Shown: positions 12,197-22,739, counted from the stretch's first letter. The stretch is 64,000 nucleotides of DNA from Sphingomonas sp. PR090111-T3T-6A (GCF_000383095.1 NZ_AORL01000010.1:248001-312000), one strand, 5' to 3'. Numbers and translations: made by a program. Notes: generated from the letters alone by a model not told the origin.

Positions 12197-13137
12197 GCGA
12201 AAGGGCCCGGATCAGGCGGGGCGCGCAGCCGCGACACAAGCGGCAGACGACGGCGGCGCGGCGCGGTGCCGCCGCAGCCAACGCGCGCGCCCGCAAGATG
12301 ACGGGCAAGGCGCTGGCGACCATCCCCGTTCCAGCGGAGCAGCTTCTGCGCCTGGGGCAGAAGCTGGCATGGCTGGCGGCGGGCGTCGCGGCCATCGGCG
12401 GGCTGTTCTATCTCGGCCTGCCGCAGATGGCGGGCACGGAAGCCGGCGAGCTGGTCGGCAAGGCGGGCTTCGCGGTGAAGCGCGTCGAGATTCAGGGCAT
12501 CCATCACATGGATCGCCTGCCGGTCTATTCGGTGGCGCTGGATCAGACGTCGACCGCGATGCCGCTCCTCGATCTCGGCGAGATCCGCCGCAAGCTGCTC
12601 CAGTTCGGCTGGGTGTCCGACGCGCGCGTCTCGCGCCGCCTGCCGGACACGCTGGTGGTCGATGTGGTGGAGCGGGAGCCGGCCGCGATCTGGCAGTATC
12701 AGGGCAAGCTCAGCCTGATCGACAAGGACGGCGTCGTGCTTCAGCCGGTCGATCCGCGCGCGATGCCGGACCTGCCGGTGGTGGTCGGCCCCGGCGCCAA
12801 CCAGCAGGCGACGCAGCTCTCGGCGCTGATCGATGCCGCGCCGCGCCTCAAGCCGATGCTGGCGGGCGCGACCTGGGTGGGGATGCGCCGCTGGGACATG
12901 CGCTTCCAGTCGGGCGAGACGCTCTCGCTGCCCGAGGGCGACGATGCGGCCAGGGCGGCCTATGCCAAGTTCGACAGGATGGATCAGGCCGCGCGCCTGC
13001 TGGGACAGGGCTTCGTGCATTTCGACATGAGAATACCGGGCAAGTTCGTGGTCCGCGTCTCCAAGGAGCCGGGCCATGAGGTGACCGATCCCTCCACGGT
13101 TCCGCCGCCGGCGCCGGCCGGCACGGACGCGATCTGA
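12193..13137 (+). CDS. ftsQ: Cell division protein FtsQ
   Basis: Bitopic division protein that links FtsA/FtsZ-side components with the periplasmic FtsB/FtsL complex. It has 314 residues: a basic cytoplasmic N-terminus of about 55 residues, one membrane segment at about residues 60-80, then a POTRA domain beginning FAVKRVEIQGIHHM at about residue 95, followed by the FtsQ beta domain. The C-terminal tail is rich in proline and alanine. The GTG start overlaps ddl by four bases; ftsA begins 15 bases after its stop. Confidence 0.95.
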   Translation: MSERARIRRGAQPRHKRQTTAARRGAAAANARARKMTGKALATIPVPAEQLLRLGQKLAWLAAGVAAIGGLFYLGLPQMAGTEAGELVGKAGFAVKRVEIQGIHHMDRLPVYSVALDQTSTAMPLLDLGEIRRKLLQFGWVSDARVSRRLPDTLVVDVVEREPAAIWQYQGKLSLIDKDGVVLQPVDPRAMPDLPVVVGPGANQQATQLSALIDAAPRLKPMLAGATWVGMRRWDMRFQSGETLSLPEGDDAARAAYAKFDRMDQAARLLGQGFVHFDMRIPGKFVVRVSKEPGHEVTDPSTVPPPAPAGTDAI

Positions 13138-13152
13138 GGGGCCGGGGGGCAA

Positions 13153-14415
13153 ATGGCGCAGGGACGCAACGACAAACTCATCACCGCTCTCGATATCGGC
13201 TCTTCCAAGGTCTGCGCGCTGATCGCGGAGAAGGGCGACGGGGGCGAACTCACCGTGCTCGGCACCGGCCAGCGCGAGAGCCGGGGCGTGCGCCGCGGCT
13301 ATATCGCCGACATGGAGCGCACCGAGGTCGCGATCCGCGAGGCGGTGGAGCAGGCCGAGCGCATCGCCGGCGTGAACATCGAGGAGGCGTGGGTCGGCTT
13401 CTCGGCGGGCGGGCTGGTCAGCCGCGTCGCGTCGGTGGAAGTGGAACTCGGCGGCCATCGCATCGAGCAGAGCGACATCGACGACCTGCTCGACGCCGGT
13501 CGCAACTCGATCGACCCGGAAGGGCGCATGGTGCTCCACGCGCAGCCGACGCTCTACACGCTGGACGATGTGCGTGGCGTCAAGAAGCCGCTCGGCCTTC
13601 ATGCCGACAAGCTGGGCGTGGACATCCACGTCATCGCCGCCGACGCCTCGCCGGTGCGCAATCTCGATCTGTCGGTGCGTTCGGCGCATCTGGCGGTGAA
13701 GTCGATCGTGGCGGCGCCGATCGCGACGGGGCTCGCCTGCCTCTCCGACGAGGAGCGGGAACTGGGCGTCGCGCTCGTCGAACTGGGGGCGGGCGTCACC
13801 AACGTCTCGCTGTTCGCGGGCGGGATGCTCGTCGGGCTGGCGGCGATCCCCTATGGCGGGTCGGACATCACCGACGATATCGCCTCCGCCTTCGGCACGC
13901 GCCGCAGCCAAGCCGAGCGGATCAAATGCTTCTACGGTTCGGCGACCACGTCTCCGCGCGACAATCACGACATGATCGACGTCGCGCCGATGGCCGGTGG
14001 CGAGGAGGGGACCGAGCCGCAGCGCATCACCCGCGCGCAGCTCATCTCGGTGATCCGCCAGCGGCTCGACCTGCTCTCGGGCGACATTGCGGCCGCTCTG
14101 AAGCAGCTCGGTTTCGCCGGGCCGGTCGGCCGGCAGGTCGTGCTGACCGGCGGCGGGGCAGAGTTGAAGGGCATTGCCGACTATATCCAGGGTGTGCTCG
14201 GCCGGGCCGTCAGGATCGGTCGGCCGCGCGGGCTGGCGGGGCTGCCGGAGGCTCATGCCGGGCCGGCCTTCGCCACGCTGTCGGGGCTGGCGCTCTATGC
14301 GTCGTCCAACCCGGTGGACCTGCGCGGCGCCGATCCGACGCGGCCCGTGCCCGAGCGGGTGTCCCCGACGGGGCTGGTGAACAGGCTCATCGCGGCGTTC
14401 AGGAGCGGATATTGA
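13153..14415 (+). CDS. ftsA: Cell division protein FtsA
   Basis: Actin-like ATPase that tethers FtsZ to the membrane. It has 420 residues, with the actin-family phosphate-1 motif LDIGSSKVCALIAE near the N-terminus and the phosphate-2/adenosine motif VLTGGGAELKGI near residue 330. The C-terminus (LVNRLIAAF) can form the amphipathic helix that binds the membrane. The ATG is preceded by a G-rich stretch. It is the last gene before the promoter-sized gap ahead of ftsZ. Confidence 0.97.
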   Translation: MAQGRNDKLITALDIGSSKVCALIAEKGDGGELTVLGTGQRESRGVRRGYIADMERTEVAIREAVEQAERIAGVNIEEAWVGFSAGGLVSRVASVEVELGGHRIEQSDIDDLLDAGRNSIDPEGRMVLHAQPTLYTLDDVRGVKKPLGLHADKLGVDIHVIAADASPVRNLDLSVRSAHLAVKSIVAAPIATGLACLSDEERELGVALVELGAGVTNVSLFAGGMLVGLAAIPYGGSDITDDIASAFGTRRSQAERIKCFYGSATTSPRDNHDMIDVAPMAGGEEGTEPQRITRAQLISVIRQRLDLLSGDIAAALKQLGFAGPVGRQVVLTGGGAELKGIADYIQGVLGRAVRIGRPRGLAGLPEAHAGPAFATLSGLALYASSNPVDLRGADPTRPVPERVSPTGLVNRLIAAFRSGY

Positions 14416-14537
14416 ACGGCTGACCTGAGAAATATGTGGATTGTTGGTCTTTTTGCGTGCGTCCGAGTGAGTGTTTTGGCAGAATCGGCCCGAGATAGGT
14501 GTTTTGGGGCATTCCGGGCGTTCGGGGAGTTTGAGGT
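14416..14537 (+). promoter_or_regulatory. ftsA-ftsZ intergenic region with direct repeat and GANTC site
   Basis: This 122-base gap is the largest inside the dcw cluster and is AT-richer than the flanking genes, so it probably carries a separate ftsZ promoter. It contains two copies of GTGTTTTGG (14471-14479 and 14499-14507), 28 bases apart start to start, with a GAATC site (14482-14486) between them. GANTC is the CcrM methylation sequence in alphaproteobacteria, and methylation affects ftsZ transcription in Caulobacter. I cannot identify -35/-10 elements with confidence. A GAGG ribosome binding site precedes the ftsZ ATG. Confidence 0.5.
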
Positions 14538-15971
14538 ATGAGCATCGAATTCGTTCGGCCGGAAGTGGATGAGCTTCGGCCGCGCATCAGCGTGATCGGC
14601 GTCGGCGGCGCGGGCGGCAACGCCATCGCCAACATGATCGACGCGGAAGTGCAGGGGGTGGACTTCCTGGTCGCGAACACAGACGCGCAGGCGCTGAACC
14701 ATTCGCCGGCGGAACGTCGCATCCAGCTTGGCCTGCGCATCACGCAGGGCCTCGGCGCGGGCTCGCGGCCCGAGATCGGCCGCGCTGCCGCCGAGGAGAC
14801 GATCGAGCAGATCGAGAAGGCGCTCGAAGGCGCGCACATGTGCTTCATCGCGGCCGGCATGGGCGGCGGCACCGGCACCGGCGCGGCCCCGGTCATCGCC
14901 AAGGCGGCGCGGGATCGTGGCATCCTGACCGTCGGCGTCGTCACCAAGCCCTTCTCGTTCGAGGGCAGCCGCCGCATGCGTTCGGCCGATAGCGGCATCG
15001 AGGAGCTTCAGAAGCACGTCGATACGCTGATCGTCATCCCGAACCAGAACCTCTTCCTGATCGCCAACCCGAACACGACCTTCAAGGAAGCGTTCAAGAT
15101 GGCGGACGAGGTGCTCCAGCAGGGCGTCCGTGGCATCACCGACCTGATGGTCATGCCGGGCCTCATCAACCTCGACTTCGCCGACGTCCGCTCGGTGATG
15201 GGCGAGATGGGCAAGGCGATGATGGGCACGGGCGAGGCCTCGGGCGACAACCGCGCCATCGAGGCGGCCGAGAAGGCGATCGCGAACCCGCTGCTCGACG
15301 GCGTGTCGATGAAGGGCGCCAAGGGCGTCATCGTCTCGATCACCGGCGGCGAGGACATGCGCCTCATGGAGGTCGACGAGGCCGCCAACCATATCCGCGA
15401 GCTGGTCGACCCGGACGCGAACATCATCTGGGGCTCGGCGTTCAACAACGAGCTGGACGGCAAGATCCGCGTGTCGGTCGTCGCGACGGGTATCGAGGCC
15501 GAGGCCGGCGCCCATGCCGAGCCCGCCAAGGTGTTCAGCTTCCCGGCCGCCAAGCCGCGCGTCGAGGCCGCCCCGGTGGCGCCGCCGCCGGTGGCCGCTC
15601 CCGCCCCCGCGCCGGTCGAGCCGCCGGTCGCCGCTGCACCGGCTCCCGAGCCGGAGCCGGCCGAGGACGAGCTGCTGCTCGGCAGCGAGACCATGCTGAC
15701 CCCGCAGGCCGAGGAGCAGCCGGAGCGTCCGGCCGCCGCCGAGGCCGAGCCGGAAGCGCCCGGTCGCCGCTGGCTCAGCTCCGGCGCCGACATCGAGCCG
15801 ACCCGCACCGCGCGCACCACGGGCGCGGGCGGCAGCGGCGGCACGCTGTTCGAGCGCATGTCCTCGATCGCGCGCGGCGCTGCCAAGGCGCAGGTGGACG
15901 AGGATCGCCCGAGCGAGCGCCGGGACTCGAACGATCTGCCGGGCTTCCTGAACCGCCAGAACAACCAGTAA
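14538..15971 (+). CDS. ftsZ: Cell division protein FtsZ
   Basis: Tubulin-like GTPase that forms the cytokinetic ring. It has 477 residues. The GTPase core includes GVGGAGGNA at about residue 22 and the tubulin signature [10 protein letters not shown] at about 109-118. After about residue 330 comes a long linker rich in alanine, proline and glutamate, as in other alphaproteobacteria. It ends in the conserved C-terminal peptide [10 protein letters not shown], which FtsA and other partners bind. The start is supported by a GAGG Shine-Dalgarno sequence. A hairpin followed by T residues downstream suggests that the cluster's transcript ends here. Confidence 0.98.
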   Translation: MSIEFVRPEVDELRPRISVIGVGGAGGNAIANMIDAEVQGVDFLVANTDAQALNHSPAERRIQLGLRITQGLGAGSRPEIGRAAAEETIEQIEKALEGAHMCFIAAGMGGGTGTGAAPVIAKAARDRGILTVGVVTKPFSFEGSRRMRSADSGIEELQKHVDTLIVIPNQNLFLIANPNTTFKEAFKMADEVLQQGVRGITDLMVMPGLINLDFADVRSVMGEMGKAMMGTGEASGDNRAIEAAEKAIANPLLDGVSMKGAKGVIVSITGGEDMRLMEVDEAANHIRELVDPDANIIWGSAFNNELDGKIRVSVVATGIEAEAGAHAEPAKVFSFPAAKPRVEAAPVAPPPVAAPAPAPVEPPVAAAPAPEPEPAEDELLLGSETMLTPQAEEQPERPAAAEAEPEAPGRRWLSSGADIEPTRTARTTGAGGSGGTLFERMSSIARGAAKAQVDEDRPSERRDSNDLPGFLNRQNNQ

Positions 15972-15995
15972 TTCCCTCCACCGAGGGGTGGGCGA

Positions 15996-16028
15996 GGGCG
16001 CCGGGCCGCGAGGTTCCGGTGCCCTTTT
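15996..16028 (+). terminator. Intrinsic terminator after ftsZ
   Basis: Nine-base-pair stem GGGCGCCGG (15996-16004) with CCGGTGCCC (16016-16024), including one G-T wobble, an 11-base loop, and a run of four T residues at 16025-16028. It lies 25 bases past the ftsZ stop and before the signal-peptide gene at 16136, so it would close the dcw transcript. Confidence 0.65.
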
Positions 16029-16135
16029 CGTGGGTGCGGCCGGATCATCGGATCGGCGCGCGCTGGAGCGTGCCCGCCGTGAAGCAGGCCGGAGCCCCTT
16101 GCGCGCGTCGCCGTCCTCGCCCAAAGCCATGGGCC

Positions 16136-18346
16136 ATGCCGATCCTGCCTTCGTCCGGTGCGCTGCGCCGGTTCATGCTTCCCGTTCTGCTTTTCGCGGT
16201 GACGCCCGTCGCGCTGGCGCAATTGCCGGCGCCCACGCCCGCCGCGCAGCAGAATGACGATCCGAGCGAGCTGCTCGCCCGCGCGCTGCGCACGCTGGCG
16301 ACCGAGCCCAACAATCTCGAGGCGCTGACCGCCGCCGGCCATAATGCGCTGGTGCTGGGCGATGCGAACGCGGCGGTGGGCTTCTTCGGCCGCGCGCAGG
16401 AGATTTCGCCGCGCGACGGGCGGGTGAAGGCGGGCCTCGGCTCGGCGCTGGTGCAGCTCGAAAAGCCGCAGGAGGCGCTCCGCCTGTTCGGCGAGGCGAG
16501 CCGGCTCGGCGTGCCGGAGACCGATTTCGCGGCGGATCGCGGCCTCGCTTATGACCTGACCGGGGATTCGAGGAAGGCGCAGCGCGACTATGCGACGGCG
16601 CTGGCTGCGCACCCGGCGGATGCCACCATACGCCGCCGCCTCGCCTTGTCGCAGGGCATTTCGGGCGATCAGGCGGCCGCGCTCGCCACGCTCGATCCGC
16701 TGCTGCGTGCACGCGACATCGCGGGCTGGCGCGACAAGACCTTCGTGCTGGCGATGACCGGCGACGCCAAGGGCGCGAGCGACATCACTCACATCATGAT
16801 GCCGCAGCAGGCGGACATGCTGCAGCCGTTCCTCGTGCGCCTCGGCACGCTGTCGGCGGCGGACAAGGCCAAGGCGGTGCATTTCGGCGAGATGCCGGCG
16901 GCCGGGCACAACTATACGCCGACGCAGCTCGCCAATATCGGCGCGCCGCCCACTTATGCGGGTTCGACCGCCACCGCGCCGCGCAGTGACCTCGCGCCGA
17001 TCAAGCCGACGACGCCGGGCACGATCGTGGCCTCGCAGTCGAGCGATCTCGCCAATGCGCCCGCGCTGGCGCCGGTCCGCACCACGACGCTGCCGCCTGC
17101 GGCCGCGCCGGCGACCGGCCTCACGCCGCCGCAGGTGGACATCGGGATGCCGAGCCCGGCCGCGACCGGCCATTACGACCTGCCGCATGTCGCCGCCGAT
17201 CGCCGCACGGTCGGCACGCCGGTCTACCACGGCGACAGCAGCGCGCGCCGCGCCTCGTCCGCGAGCGACGAGCAGGACTGCACCCGCGTGAAGGTGCCGG
17301 CCGTCCGTGCGACGCGCCATCATCGGGGCAAGCCGGCGACGACCAGGCTGGTGTGCAAGGCGTCGGGCTCGAAGTCGTCCGAGAGCGCCTCGTCCAGCCG
17401 CGGCAAGGCCGATGAGGATTGCACCACGGTCAGGACCACCTCGAAGGGCAGCCGGCACCACAAGGGCCACACCACCACGAAGACGGCGTGCAAGGCCCGC
17501 AGCGATGACGGCTCCTCGGCGAAGTCGGCCGGCAAGGCGGGCTCGCGCGCCGACGAGGATTGCACGACCGTCAAGACGACCGCGAAGGGGCGCCATCACA
17601 AGGGCAAGGCCACGACCAAGACGGTCTGCAAGCCGCGTGCGGACGACGACGCCACGCCGTCCAAGACCTCGGCGAGCAAGGCTGCGTCGCACGCCGACGA
17701 GGACTGCACCACGATGCGCGTGCGCGCCAAGGGGCGTCATGGGAAGGCGACCACCAAGCAGGTCTGCAAGCCCCGCGATGCGGACGACAGCGCCACCGCC
17801 AAGGCCTCGTCGCGCAGCACCAGGTCCGCGAGCGCGGATGAGGATTGCACGCCGGTGAAATCCACGGTGAAGGGACGCCACGGCAAGAGCCACAGCGTCA
17901 CCAAAACGGTGTGCAAGCCTGCCGCCGACGACAAGGCCACCGCGAAGAAGGGGGCCAAGGCCGCGTCCGACGACGCCGACGACAGCAGCGGCAAAGGCAA
18001 GAAGGCCACGGCGTCCACGCACAAGGGCAAGGCGTCCGACGATGAGGACGACACCAAGGCTTCGGCCAAGGGCAGCCGCATCTATGTCCAGGTGGCGGGC
18101 GGCGCGAACAAGGCCGACATGGACAAGGCCTGGGCCGGCGTGAAGAAGAAGGCGCCCGAGCTGATGAAGGGCAAGTCGCCCTCCACCACGCCGCTGCGCG
18201 CCACGCATCGCCTGATGGTCGGCCCGTTCAAGGATGAGGCGGAGGCGCAGGCCTTCGTCAACAAGATGTCCGGCAAGGGGCTGTCGGGCTTCGTCGTGAA
18301 GACGACCAAGGGCCAGAAGGTCGAGAAGGTCGGCGGCGGCGAATGA
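16136..18346 (+). CDS. Secreted TPR protein with cysteine-pair repeats and C-terminal SPOR domain
   Basis: Predicted exported protein of 736 residues. A signal peptide ends near VALAQ at about residue 29. Several TPR-like helical repeats follow (about residues 40-200), then a proline/alanine/threonine-rich spacer. Five basic, lysine/histidine-rich repeats lie between about residues 378 and 597. The last 90 residues form a SPOR domain (begins RIYVQVAGG), a fold that binds glycan strands lacking peptides at division sites. I chose the ATG at 16136 because it places the signal peptide at the N-terminus; the frame is open further upstream without such a feature. Its stop overlaps the downstream dgt start by four bases (ATGA). 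The function is unknown; a role in septal wall binding is inferred from the SPOR domain and the ftsZ neighbourhood. Confidence 0.85.
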   Translation: MPILPSSGALRRFMLPVLLFAVTPVALAQLPAPTPAAQQNDDPSELLARALRTLATEPNNLEALTAAGHNALVLGDANAAVGFFGRAQEISPRDGRVKAGLGSALVQLEKPQEALRLFGEASRLGVPETDFAADRGLAYDLTGDSRKAQRDYATALAAHPADATIRRRLALSQGISGDQAAALATLDPLLRARDIAGWRDKTFVLAMTGDAKGASDITHIMMPQQADMLQPFLVRLGTLSAADKAKAVHFGEMPAAGHNYTPTQLANIGAPPTYAGSTATAPRSDLAPIKPTTPGTIVASQSSDLANAPALAPVRTTTLPPAAAPATGLTPPQVDIGMPSPAATGHYDLPHVAADRRTVGTPVYHGDSSARRASSASDEQDCTRVKVPAVRATRHHRGKPATTRLVCKASGSKSSESASSSRGKADEDCTTVRTTSKGSRHHKGHTTTKTACKARSDDGSSAKSAGKAGSRADEDCTTVKTTAKGRHHKGKATTKTVCKPRADDDATPSKTSASKAASHADEDCTTMRVRAKGRHGKATTKQVCKPRDADDSATAKASSRSTRSASADEDCTPVKSTVKGRHGKSHSVTKTVCKPAADDKATAKKGAKAASDDADDSSGKGKKATASTHKGKASDDEDDTKASAKGSRIYVQVAGGANKADMDKAWAGVKKKAPELMKGKSPSTTPLRATHRLMVGPFKDEAEAQAFVNKMSGKGLSGFVVKTTKGQKVEKVGGGE
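17267..17925 (+). repeat. Five in-frame tandem repeats of about 47 codons, two cysteines each
   Basis: Within the SPOR protein, five units start with DEDC or a variant (DEQDC) and end with VCK or ACK. The cysteines fall at residues 382/407, 429/452, 476/498, 524/544 and 571/593, giving a period of 47-48 residues and an internal spacing of 20-25. Between the cysteines lie threonine- and lysine-rich stretches with HHKGK-like clusters. The paired, regularly spaced cysteines in an exported protein suggest one disulfide per unit, but that is inference. Confidence 0.85.
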
Positions 18347-19509
18347 GGTGGACGGCGTCCTATGCGGCAGACCCGGCGAGGAGCAGGGGGCGCCGTCATA
18401 TCGAGCCGGGCGGGGAGACGCGCGGCCCCCGCGACGCCTTCCAGCGCGACCGCGACCGGATCATCCACGCCATCGCCTTCCGGCGGCTGCGCCACAAGAC
18501 GCAGGTGTTCGTCGCGCCCGATGGGGACCATTTTCGCGTGCGCCTCACCCACAGCCTCGAAGTGGCGCAGATCGGGCGGACGATCGCCCGCCAGCTCGGC
18601 CTCAACGAGGATCTGACCGAGGCGCTCTGCCTCGCCCACGACATCGGCCATCCGCCCTTCGGCCATGCCGGCGAGGATGCGCTGAAGGCGGCGACGATGC
18701 CGGCGGGCGGCTTCGATCACAATGCGCATACGCTGCGCATCCTGACCAAGCTCGAAAGCCCCTATCCGCGTTGGCCGGGGCTCAATCTGAGCTGGGACAT
18801 GCTGGAGGGCCTCGCCAAGCATAACGGCCCTGTCCGTCACCCGAGCTGGGCGCTGGCCGAGGCGGATGCGGATTATCCGCTCGAACTCGGCCAATGGGCC
18901 TCGCTGGAGGCGCAGGTCGCGGCCATCGCCGACGACATCGCCTACGACAATCACGACATCGACGACGGCCTGCGCGCGGGCATCCTCGATCTCGACGCGC
19001 TGTGCGAAGTGCCGCTGGTGGCGTCGCGCTGGGGGGCGGTGTGCGATCGCCATGCCGGCGTCCCGCTCGCGAAGCTCCGGCCGGAGCTGGTGCGCGACCA
19101 GATCGGCGTGATGGTCAACGACGTGATCGAGGAGAGCCGCCGCCGCATCGCGGAGACGGGGGTCGAGACCGTGGACGATGTCCGTGCCGCCGGGCGCCAG
19201 CTTGTCGGCTTCTCGCCCGAGATGGCGCAGGCCGAGCGCACGCTCAAGCGCTTCATGTACGCGACGCTCTATCACAGCCCCTCGCAGCTCGCGGCGGCCG
19301 AGGTGGCGCGCGGGCTGCTCTCGCGCCTGTTCTCCGCCTATGCGGCGGACCCGTCGCTGCTACCCGACGAGTGGCGCGCCGCGCTCCCCGAGGCGGAGCC
19401 GCAGCGCACCCGCCACATCGCGGACTTCATCGCCGGCATGACCGATCGCTACGCCATCGCGCGGCACAAGGAGGTGGTCGGCCCGGTGGATTTGCCGGAG
19501 GGCTTCTGA
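18343..19509 (+). CDS. dgt: Deoxyguanosinetriphosphate triphosphohydrolase-like HD-domain protein
   Basis: HD-domain metal-dependent phosphohydrolase of the dGTPase type 2 family, which removes triphosphate from dNTPs. It has 388 residues. The HD metal-binding motifs are present: [12 protein letters not shown] at about residue 68, and [14 protein letters not shown] at about 98-111. The N-terminal [19 protein letters not shown] stretch is typical of this family. The start overlaps the upstream SPOR gene by four bases (ATGA), so the two are co-translated. The true nucleotide substrate cannot be read from sequence. Confidence 0.9.
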   Translation: MRWTASYAADPARSRGRRHIEPGGETRGPRDAFQRDRDRIIHAIAFRRLRHKTQVFVAPDGDHFRVRLTHSLEVAQIGRTIARQLGLNEDLTEALCLAHDIGHPPFGHAGEDALKAATMPAGGFDHNAHTLRILTKLESPYPRWPGLNLSWDMLEGLAKHNGPVRHPSWALAEADADYPLELGQWASLEAQVAAIADDIAYDNHDIDDGLRAGILDLDALCEVPLVASRWGAVCDRHAGVPLAKLRPELVRDQIGVMVNDVIEESRRRIAETGVETVDDVRAAGRQLVGFSPEMAQAERTLKRFMYATLYHSPSQLAAAEVARGLLSRLFSAYAADPSLLPDEWRAALPEAEPQRTRHIADFIAGMTDRYAIARHKEVVGPVDLPEGF

Positions 19510-19586
19510 TCGCCGTGGCGGAGAGCCTCACCAGTTGTTAATATCGACTTTGGTAGAAGTCTCGCTATGGCGGGGAGATTGCCATC

Positions 19587-20063
19587 GTGACGCCCGCACG
19601 GCCCTTGCAACTCGATCATAGCTGGCCGCTGTTCGAGCGTGGACAGCGCTTCGATCTGGGTTTCGTTGGCGATGGCGAGGAGTTCCTGCTGCCGGGGCCC
19701 GCGCCCTTCTCCGCCGATGCGCGCCTTCTGGCCGATCATGGCATCGGCCTCTGGCAATGCGACCTTGCGGACAGCAGCCTCACCTGGTCGGCGGAGGTGT
19801 TCGACCTGTTCGGCCTGCCCCGCGACGCCGTGCTGTCCCGCCCGGAGATCGTGGCGCTCTATTGCGAGGAGTCTCGCGCGGCGATGGAGCGGCTGCGCGC
19901 CTACGCCATCAAGCATCGCCGCGGCTTCACGCTGGATGCCGAGATCCGCACCGTCGGCGGCGAACATCGCTGGATGCGGCTTTCGGCCGCACCGATGTGC
20001 GTGGGCGGGCGCGTGGTGCGGCTCCATGGCCTGAAGCGGGACGTCACCCACGAATATCGCTGA
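19587..20063 (+). CDS. Stand-alone PAS-domain protein
   Basis: Small cytoplasmic protein of 158 residues containing one PAS fold of the PAS_3 type at about residues 45-155 (from [18 protein letters not shown] to [12 protein letters not shown]). No kinase, GGDEF, EAL or DNA-binding domain follows, so it can only sense or bind a partner. The GTG start has GGGGAG upstream. It lies between dgt and argS with 76-77 base gaps on each side. No cofactor-binding residue is obvious. I do not recognise a specific named function. Confidence 0.75.
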   Translation: MTPARPLQLDHSWPLFERGQRFDLGFVGDGEEFLLPGPAPFSADARLLADHGIGLWQCDLADSSLTWSAEVFDLFGLPRDAVLSRPEIVALYCEESRAAMERLRAYAIKHRRGFTLDAEIRTVGGEHRWMRLSAAPMCVGGRVVRLHGLKRDVTHEYR

Positions 20064-20139
20064 CGGGCGGGTGATTTGCCCCGGAGGCCCGGTCGCGCTA
20101 AGGGCGCGGGCTCGATCCATCCAACAGAACCGGACGCCC

Positions 20140-21861
20140 GTGACGCTCTATAATCGCTTCGCCGAGGAGATCGGCCGCATTCTCGACAGCCTCGAAGCCG
20201 AGGGGGCCATCCCCGCCGGGCTGTCGCGACGTGCGATCACGATCGAGCCGCCGCGCGATCCGAGCCATGGCGACCTTGCCACCAACGCGGCGATGGTGCT
20301 GGCGAAGCCGGCGGGCAGCAATCCGCGCGCGCTGGCCGGGCTGCTCGCGCCGAAGCTGGAGCAGGTGGAAGGCGTCACGGCCGTCGAGATCGCGGGTCCG
20401 GGCTTCCTCAACCTGCGCCTCGCCAACGAGGTGTGGCACGAGGAGCTGGCGACGATCCTCGGCGAGGGCGGCGACTATGGCCGCTCGACCGCCGGTAACG
20501 GCCATCGCGTCAACGTCGAATATGTCTCGGCCAACCCGACCGGACCGATGCACATGGGCCATTGCCGTGGCGCGGTGGTGGGCGATGCGCTGGCGAGCCT
20601 GCTGGCGTTCGTCGGCCATCCGGTGACGCGCGAATATTACATCAACGACGCCGGCGCGCAGGTGCAGACGCTCGCCCGCTCGGCGCACCTGCGCTACCGC
20701 GAGGCGCTGGGCGAGGACATCGGCGAGATCCCCGAGGGCTTCTATCCCGGCGACTATCTGAAGCCGGTCGGCATCGCCTTCGCCGCCGAGTTCGGCACGC
20801 GCTATGTCGACGCGCCCGAGAGCGAGTGGCTCGCGCTGTTCCGCACCAGGGCGGTCGCCGCGATGATGGACATGATCCGGGCGGACCTCGCGCTGCTCGG
20901 CATCCATCATGACGTGTTCGCCTCCGAGGCGGCGGTGCAGGATGCCGGCAAGGTCGAGGCGGCCTTCGCGGAACTCCGCGCCAAGGGCCTGCTCTACGAG
21001 GGCGTTCTTGAGGCTCCCAAGGGCGAACTGCCCGACGACTGGGAGCCGACCGAGATGACCCTCTTCAAGGCGACCGAGTTCGGCGACGATCAGGATCGCC
21101 CGGTGCGCAAGTCGGATGGCGGGCTCACCTATTTCGGCACCGATCTCGCCTATCACGCGCAGAAGGCGGCCGAGGCCGACGAGCTGATCGACATCTGGGG
21201 CGCCGACCATGCCGGCACCGTCAAGCGCATCCAGGCGGCCGTCGCGGCGCTGACCGGCGGCAAGCGTTTCGACGTGAAGCTCGTCCAGATGGTCAAGCTG
21301 CTGCGCAACGGCGAGCCGGTGAAGATGTCCAAGCGCGCGGGCACCTTCGTGACGCTGGCCGACGTGGTGAACGAAGTGGGCCGCGACGTGGTGCGCTTCA
21401 CCATGCTCACCCGCAAGGCCGACGCGCAGATGGACTTCGACTTCGCCAAGGTGGTGGAAGCCTCGAAGGACAATCCCGTCTTCTACGTGCAGTACGCCCA
21501 TGCCCGCGTCCGCTCGGTGCAGCGCAAGGCGAAGGAGATGGGCCTCGATCAGGGCGCGTCCGACATCACGCTGCTCGACGCCGAAGAGCTGGAGCTGGTG
21601 AAGCTCGCCGCCCAGTTCCCCCGCATCGTCGAGCAGGCGGCGAACACGCGCGAGCCGCATCGCGTCGCTTTCTATCTCTATGATCTGGCGGCGGCCTTCC
21701 ACGCGCTGTGGAACCGCGGCAACGATCGCCCGGATCGTCGCTTTTTGGTTCAGGACAACCCGGAAATGACCCGCGCCCGGCTTTCCCTCGCCGAAGGCTT
21801 GGGGCAGATTGTCCGCAATGGGCTGGCGATCATGGGGGTCGCCGCGGCCGAGGAGATGTAA
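20140..21861 (+). CDS. argS: Arginine--tRNA ligase
   Basis: Class I aminoacyl-tRNA synthetase that charges tRNA-Arg. The protein has 573 residues from the GTG at 20140, which matches the family start ([11 protein letters not shown]). The upstream extension from 20071 is not conserved-looking. Visible motifs are the HIGH-like HMGH in [14 protein letters not shown] at about residue 138 and the KMSK loop ([10 protein letters not shown]) at about 394. The DALR anticodon-binding domain is C-terminal. The following SPOR gene begins five bases after the stop. Confidence 0.97.
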   Translation: MTLYNRFAEEIGRILDSLEAEGAIPAGLSRRAITIEPPRDPSHGDLATNAAMVLAKPAGSNPRALAGLLAPKLEQVEGVTAVEIAGPGFLNLRLANEVWHEELATILGEGGDYGRSTAGNGHRVNVEYVSANPTGPMHMGHCRGAVVGDALASLLAFVGHPVTREYYINDAGAQVQTLARSAHLRYREALGEDIGEIPEGFYPGDYLKPVGIAFAAEFGTRYVDAPESEWLALFRTRAVAAMMDMIRADLALLGIHHDVFASEAAVQDAGKVEAAFAELRAKGLLYEGVLEAPKGELPDDWEPTEMTLFKATEFGDDQDRPVRKSDGGLTYFGTDLAYHAQKAAEADELIDIWGADHAGTVKRIQAAVAALTGGKRFDVKLVQMVKLLRNGEPVKMSKRAGTFVTLADVVNEVGRDVVRFTMLTRKADAQMDFDFAKVVEASKDNPVFYVQYAHARVRSVQRKAKEMGLDQGASDITLLDAEELELVKLAAQFPRIVEQAANTREPHRVAFYLYDLAAAFHALWNRGNDRPDRRFLVQDNPEMTRARLSLAEGLGQIVRNGLAIMGVAAAEEM

Positions 21862-21865
21862 GCGG

Positions 21866-22720
21866 ATGTCCGATCTGGGGCGTGGCATGGGCGGTGGCGG
21901 TACGGCCGAAGAGGATCGTCTGCCGTGGCTTGAGCCTGTCGAAGACGAGGGTGGCGACGAGGGCGTGTCCGCAGGTCGGCTGGTGGCCGGTCTGGTGGTG
22001 GCGCTGGTCGCGCTCGGCCTGATCGTGGGCGGCGTCTATTGGCTGAAGCAGCGCGCAGACGGTTCGGCGAGCGCGAAGGGCGATCCGACGCTGATCGCGG
22101 CCCAGCCGGGCGCCTACAAGGTGAAGCCCACCGAGCCCGGCGGCATGGACGTCAAGGGCCAGGGCGACAGCAGCTACGCCGCCAGCGAGGGCGCGGACCC
22201 GGACGGCAAGATCGACCTCTCCGCCATCCCGGAGGCGCCGATCGCGCGCGACAACGGCAAGCCCGCGCAGCAGCAGGCGGCCGCGCCGACACCTGCTCCG
22301 GCTCCGGCCAAGCCGGTCGAGGTCGCGAAGGCCGTGCCGGCGCCCACGCCCGTGAAGACGGTTCCGCTGCCGGCGTCGAAGCCGGCCCCGGCCGCCGCTC
22401 CGAAGACTGAGGTGGCCAAGGCCGCTCCGGTGAAGCCCGAGCCGAAGCCTGCGCCCGCGAAGGAGGAGAAGGCTGCGGCCCCGTCGTCGGGCGGCGCGCA
22501 GATCCAGCTTGGCGCCTTCTCCAGCGAGGCCAAGGCGAACGAGGCGTGGAAGTCGCTCTCGGGCCGCTTCGGCTATCTGGCGGCGCTCAACAAGTCGATC
22601 GTGCCGGTGACCTCGAACGGCAAGACGGTCTATCGCCTTCGCGCCTCGGCGGGTGGCCAGGCCTCGTCGATCTGCTCGAAGCTCAAGATCGCGGGCGAGG
22701 CTTGCGTCGTCGTGGGGTGA
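21866..22720 (+). CDS. Membrane-anchored SPOR-domain protein
   Basis: Bitopic protein of 284 residues. The cytoplasmic N-terminus is about 35 residues, one membrane helix (LVAGLVVALVALGLIVGGVY) lies at about 38-58, then a long alanine/proline/lysine-rich periplasmic linker, and a C-terminal SPOR domain from IQLGAFSSEAKA at about residue 213. This is the architecture of division-associated SPOR proteins that bind denuded septal glycan. The ATG at 21866 is five bases after argS. The next gene, nagZ, encodes a peptidoglycan amino-sugar hydrolase, which fits a wall-related role. Specific function not assigned. Confidence 0.88.
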   Translation: MSDLGRGMGGGGTAEEDRLPWLEPVEDEGGDEGVSAGRLVAGLVVALVALGLIVGGVYWLKQRADGSASAKGDPTLIAAQPGAYKVKPTEPGGMDVKGQGDSSYAASEGADPDGKIDLSAIPEAPIARDNGKPAQQQAAAPTPAPAPAKPVEVAKAVPAPTPVKTVPLPASKPAPAAAPKTEVAKAAPVKPEPKPAPAKEEKAAAPSSGGAQIQLGAFSSEAKANEAWKSLSGRFGYLAALNKSIVPVTSNGKTVYRLRASAGGQASSICSKLKIAGEACVVVG

Positions 22721-22739
22721 GGCTTACCGCCTCATCCTC

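Noticed and set aside
15008-18208. Minus-strand open frame of over 1000 codons antisense to ftsZ and the SPOR gene
   Set aside because: It is an artefact of high GC content opposite well-supported genes; its translation is arginine- and glycine-rich with no domain. Similar long antisense frames opposite ftsI/murE, argS, spt, proB/obgE and others were dropped for the same reason.
19567-19590. Eight-codon frame ending in the start of the PAS gene
   Set aside because: Could be a leader peptide, but nothing distinguishes it from chance.
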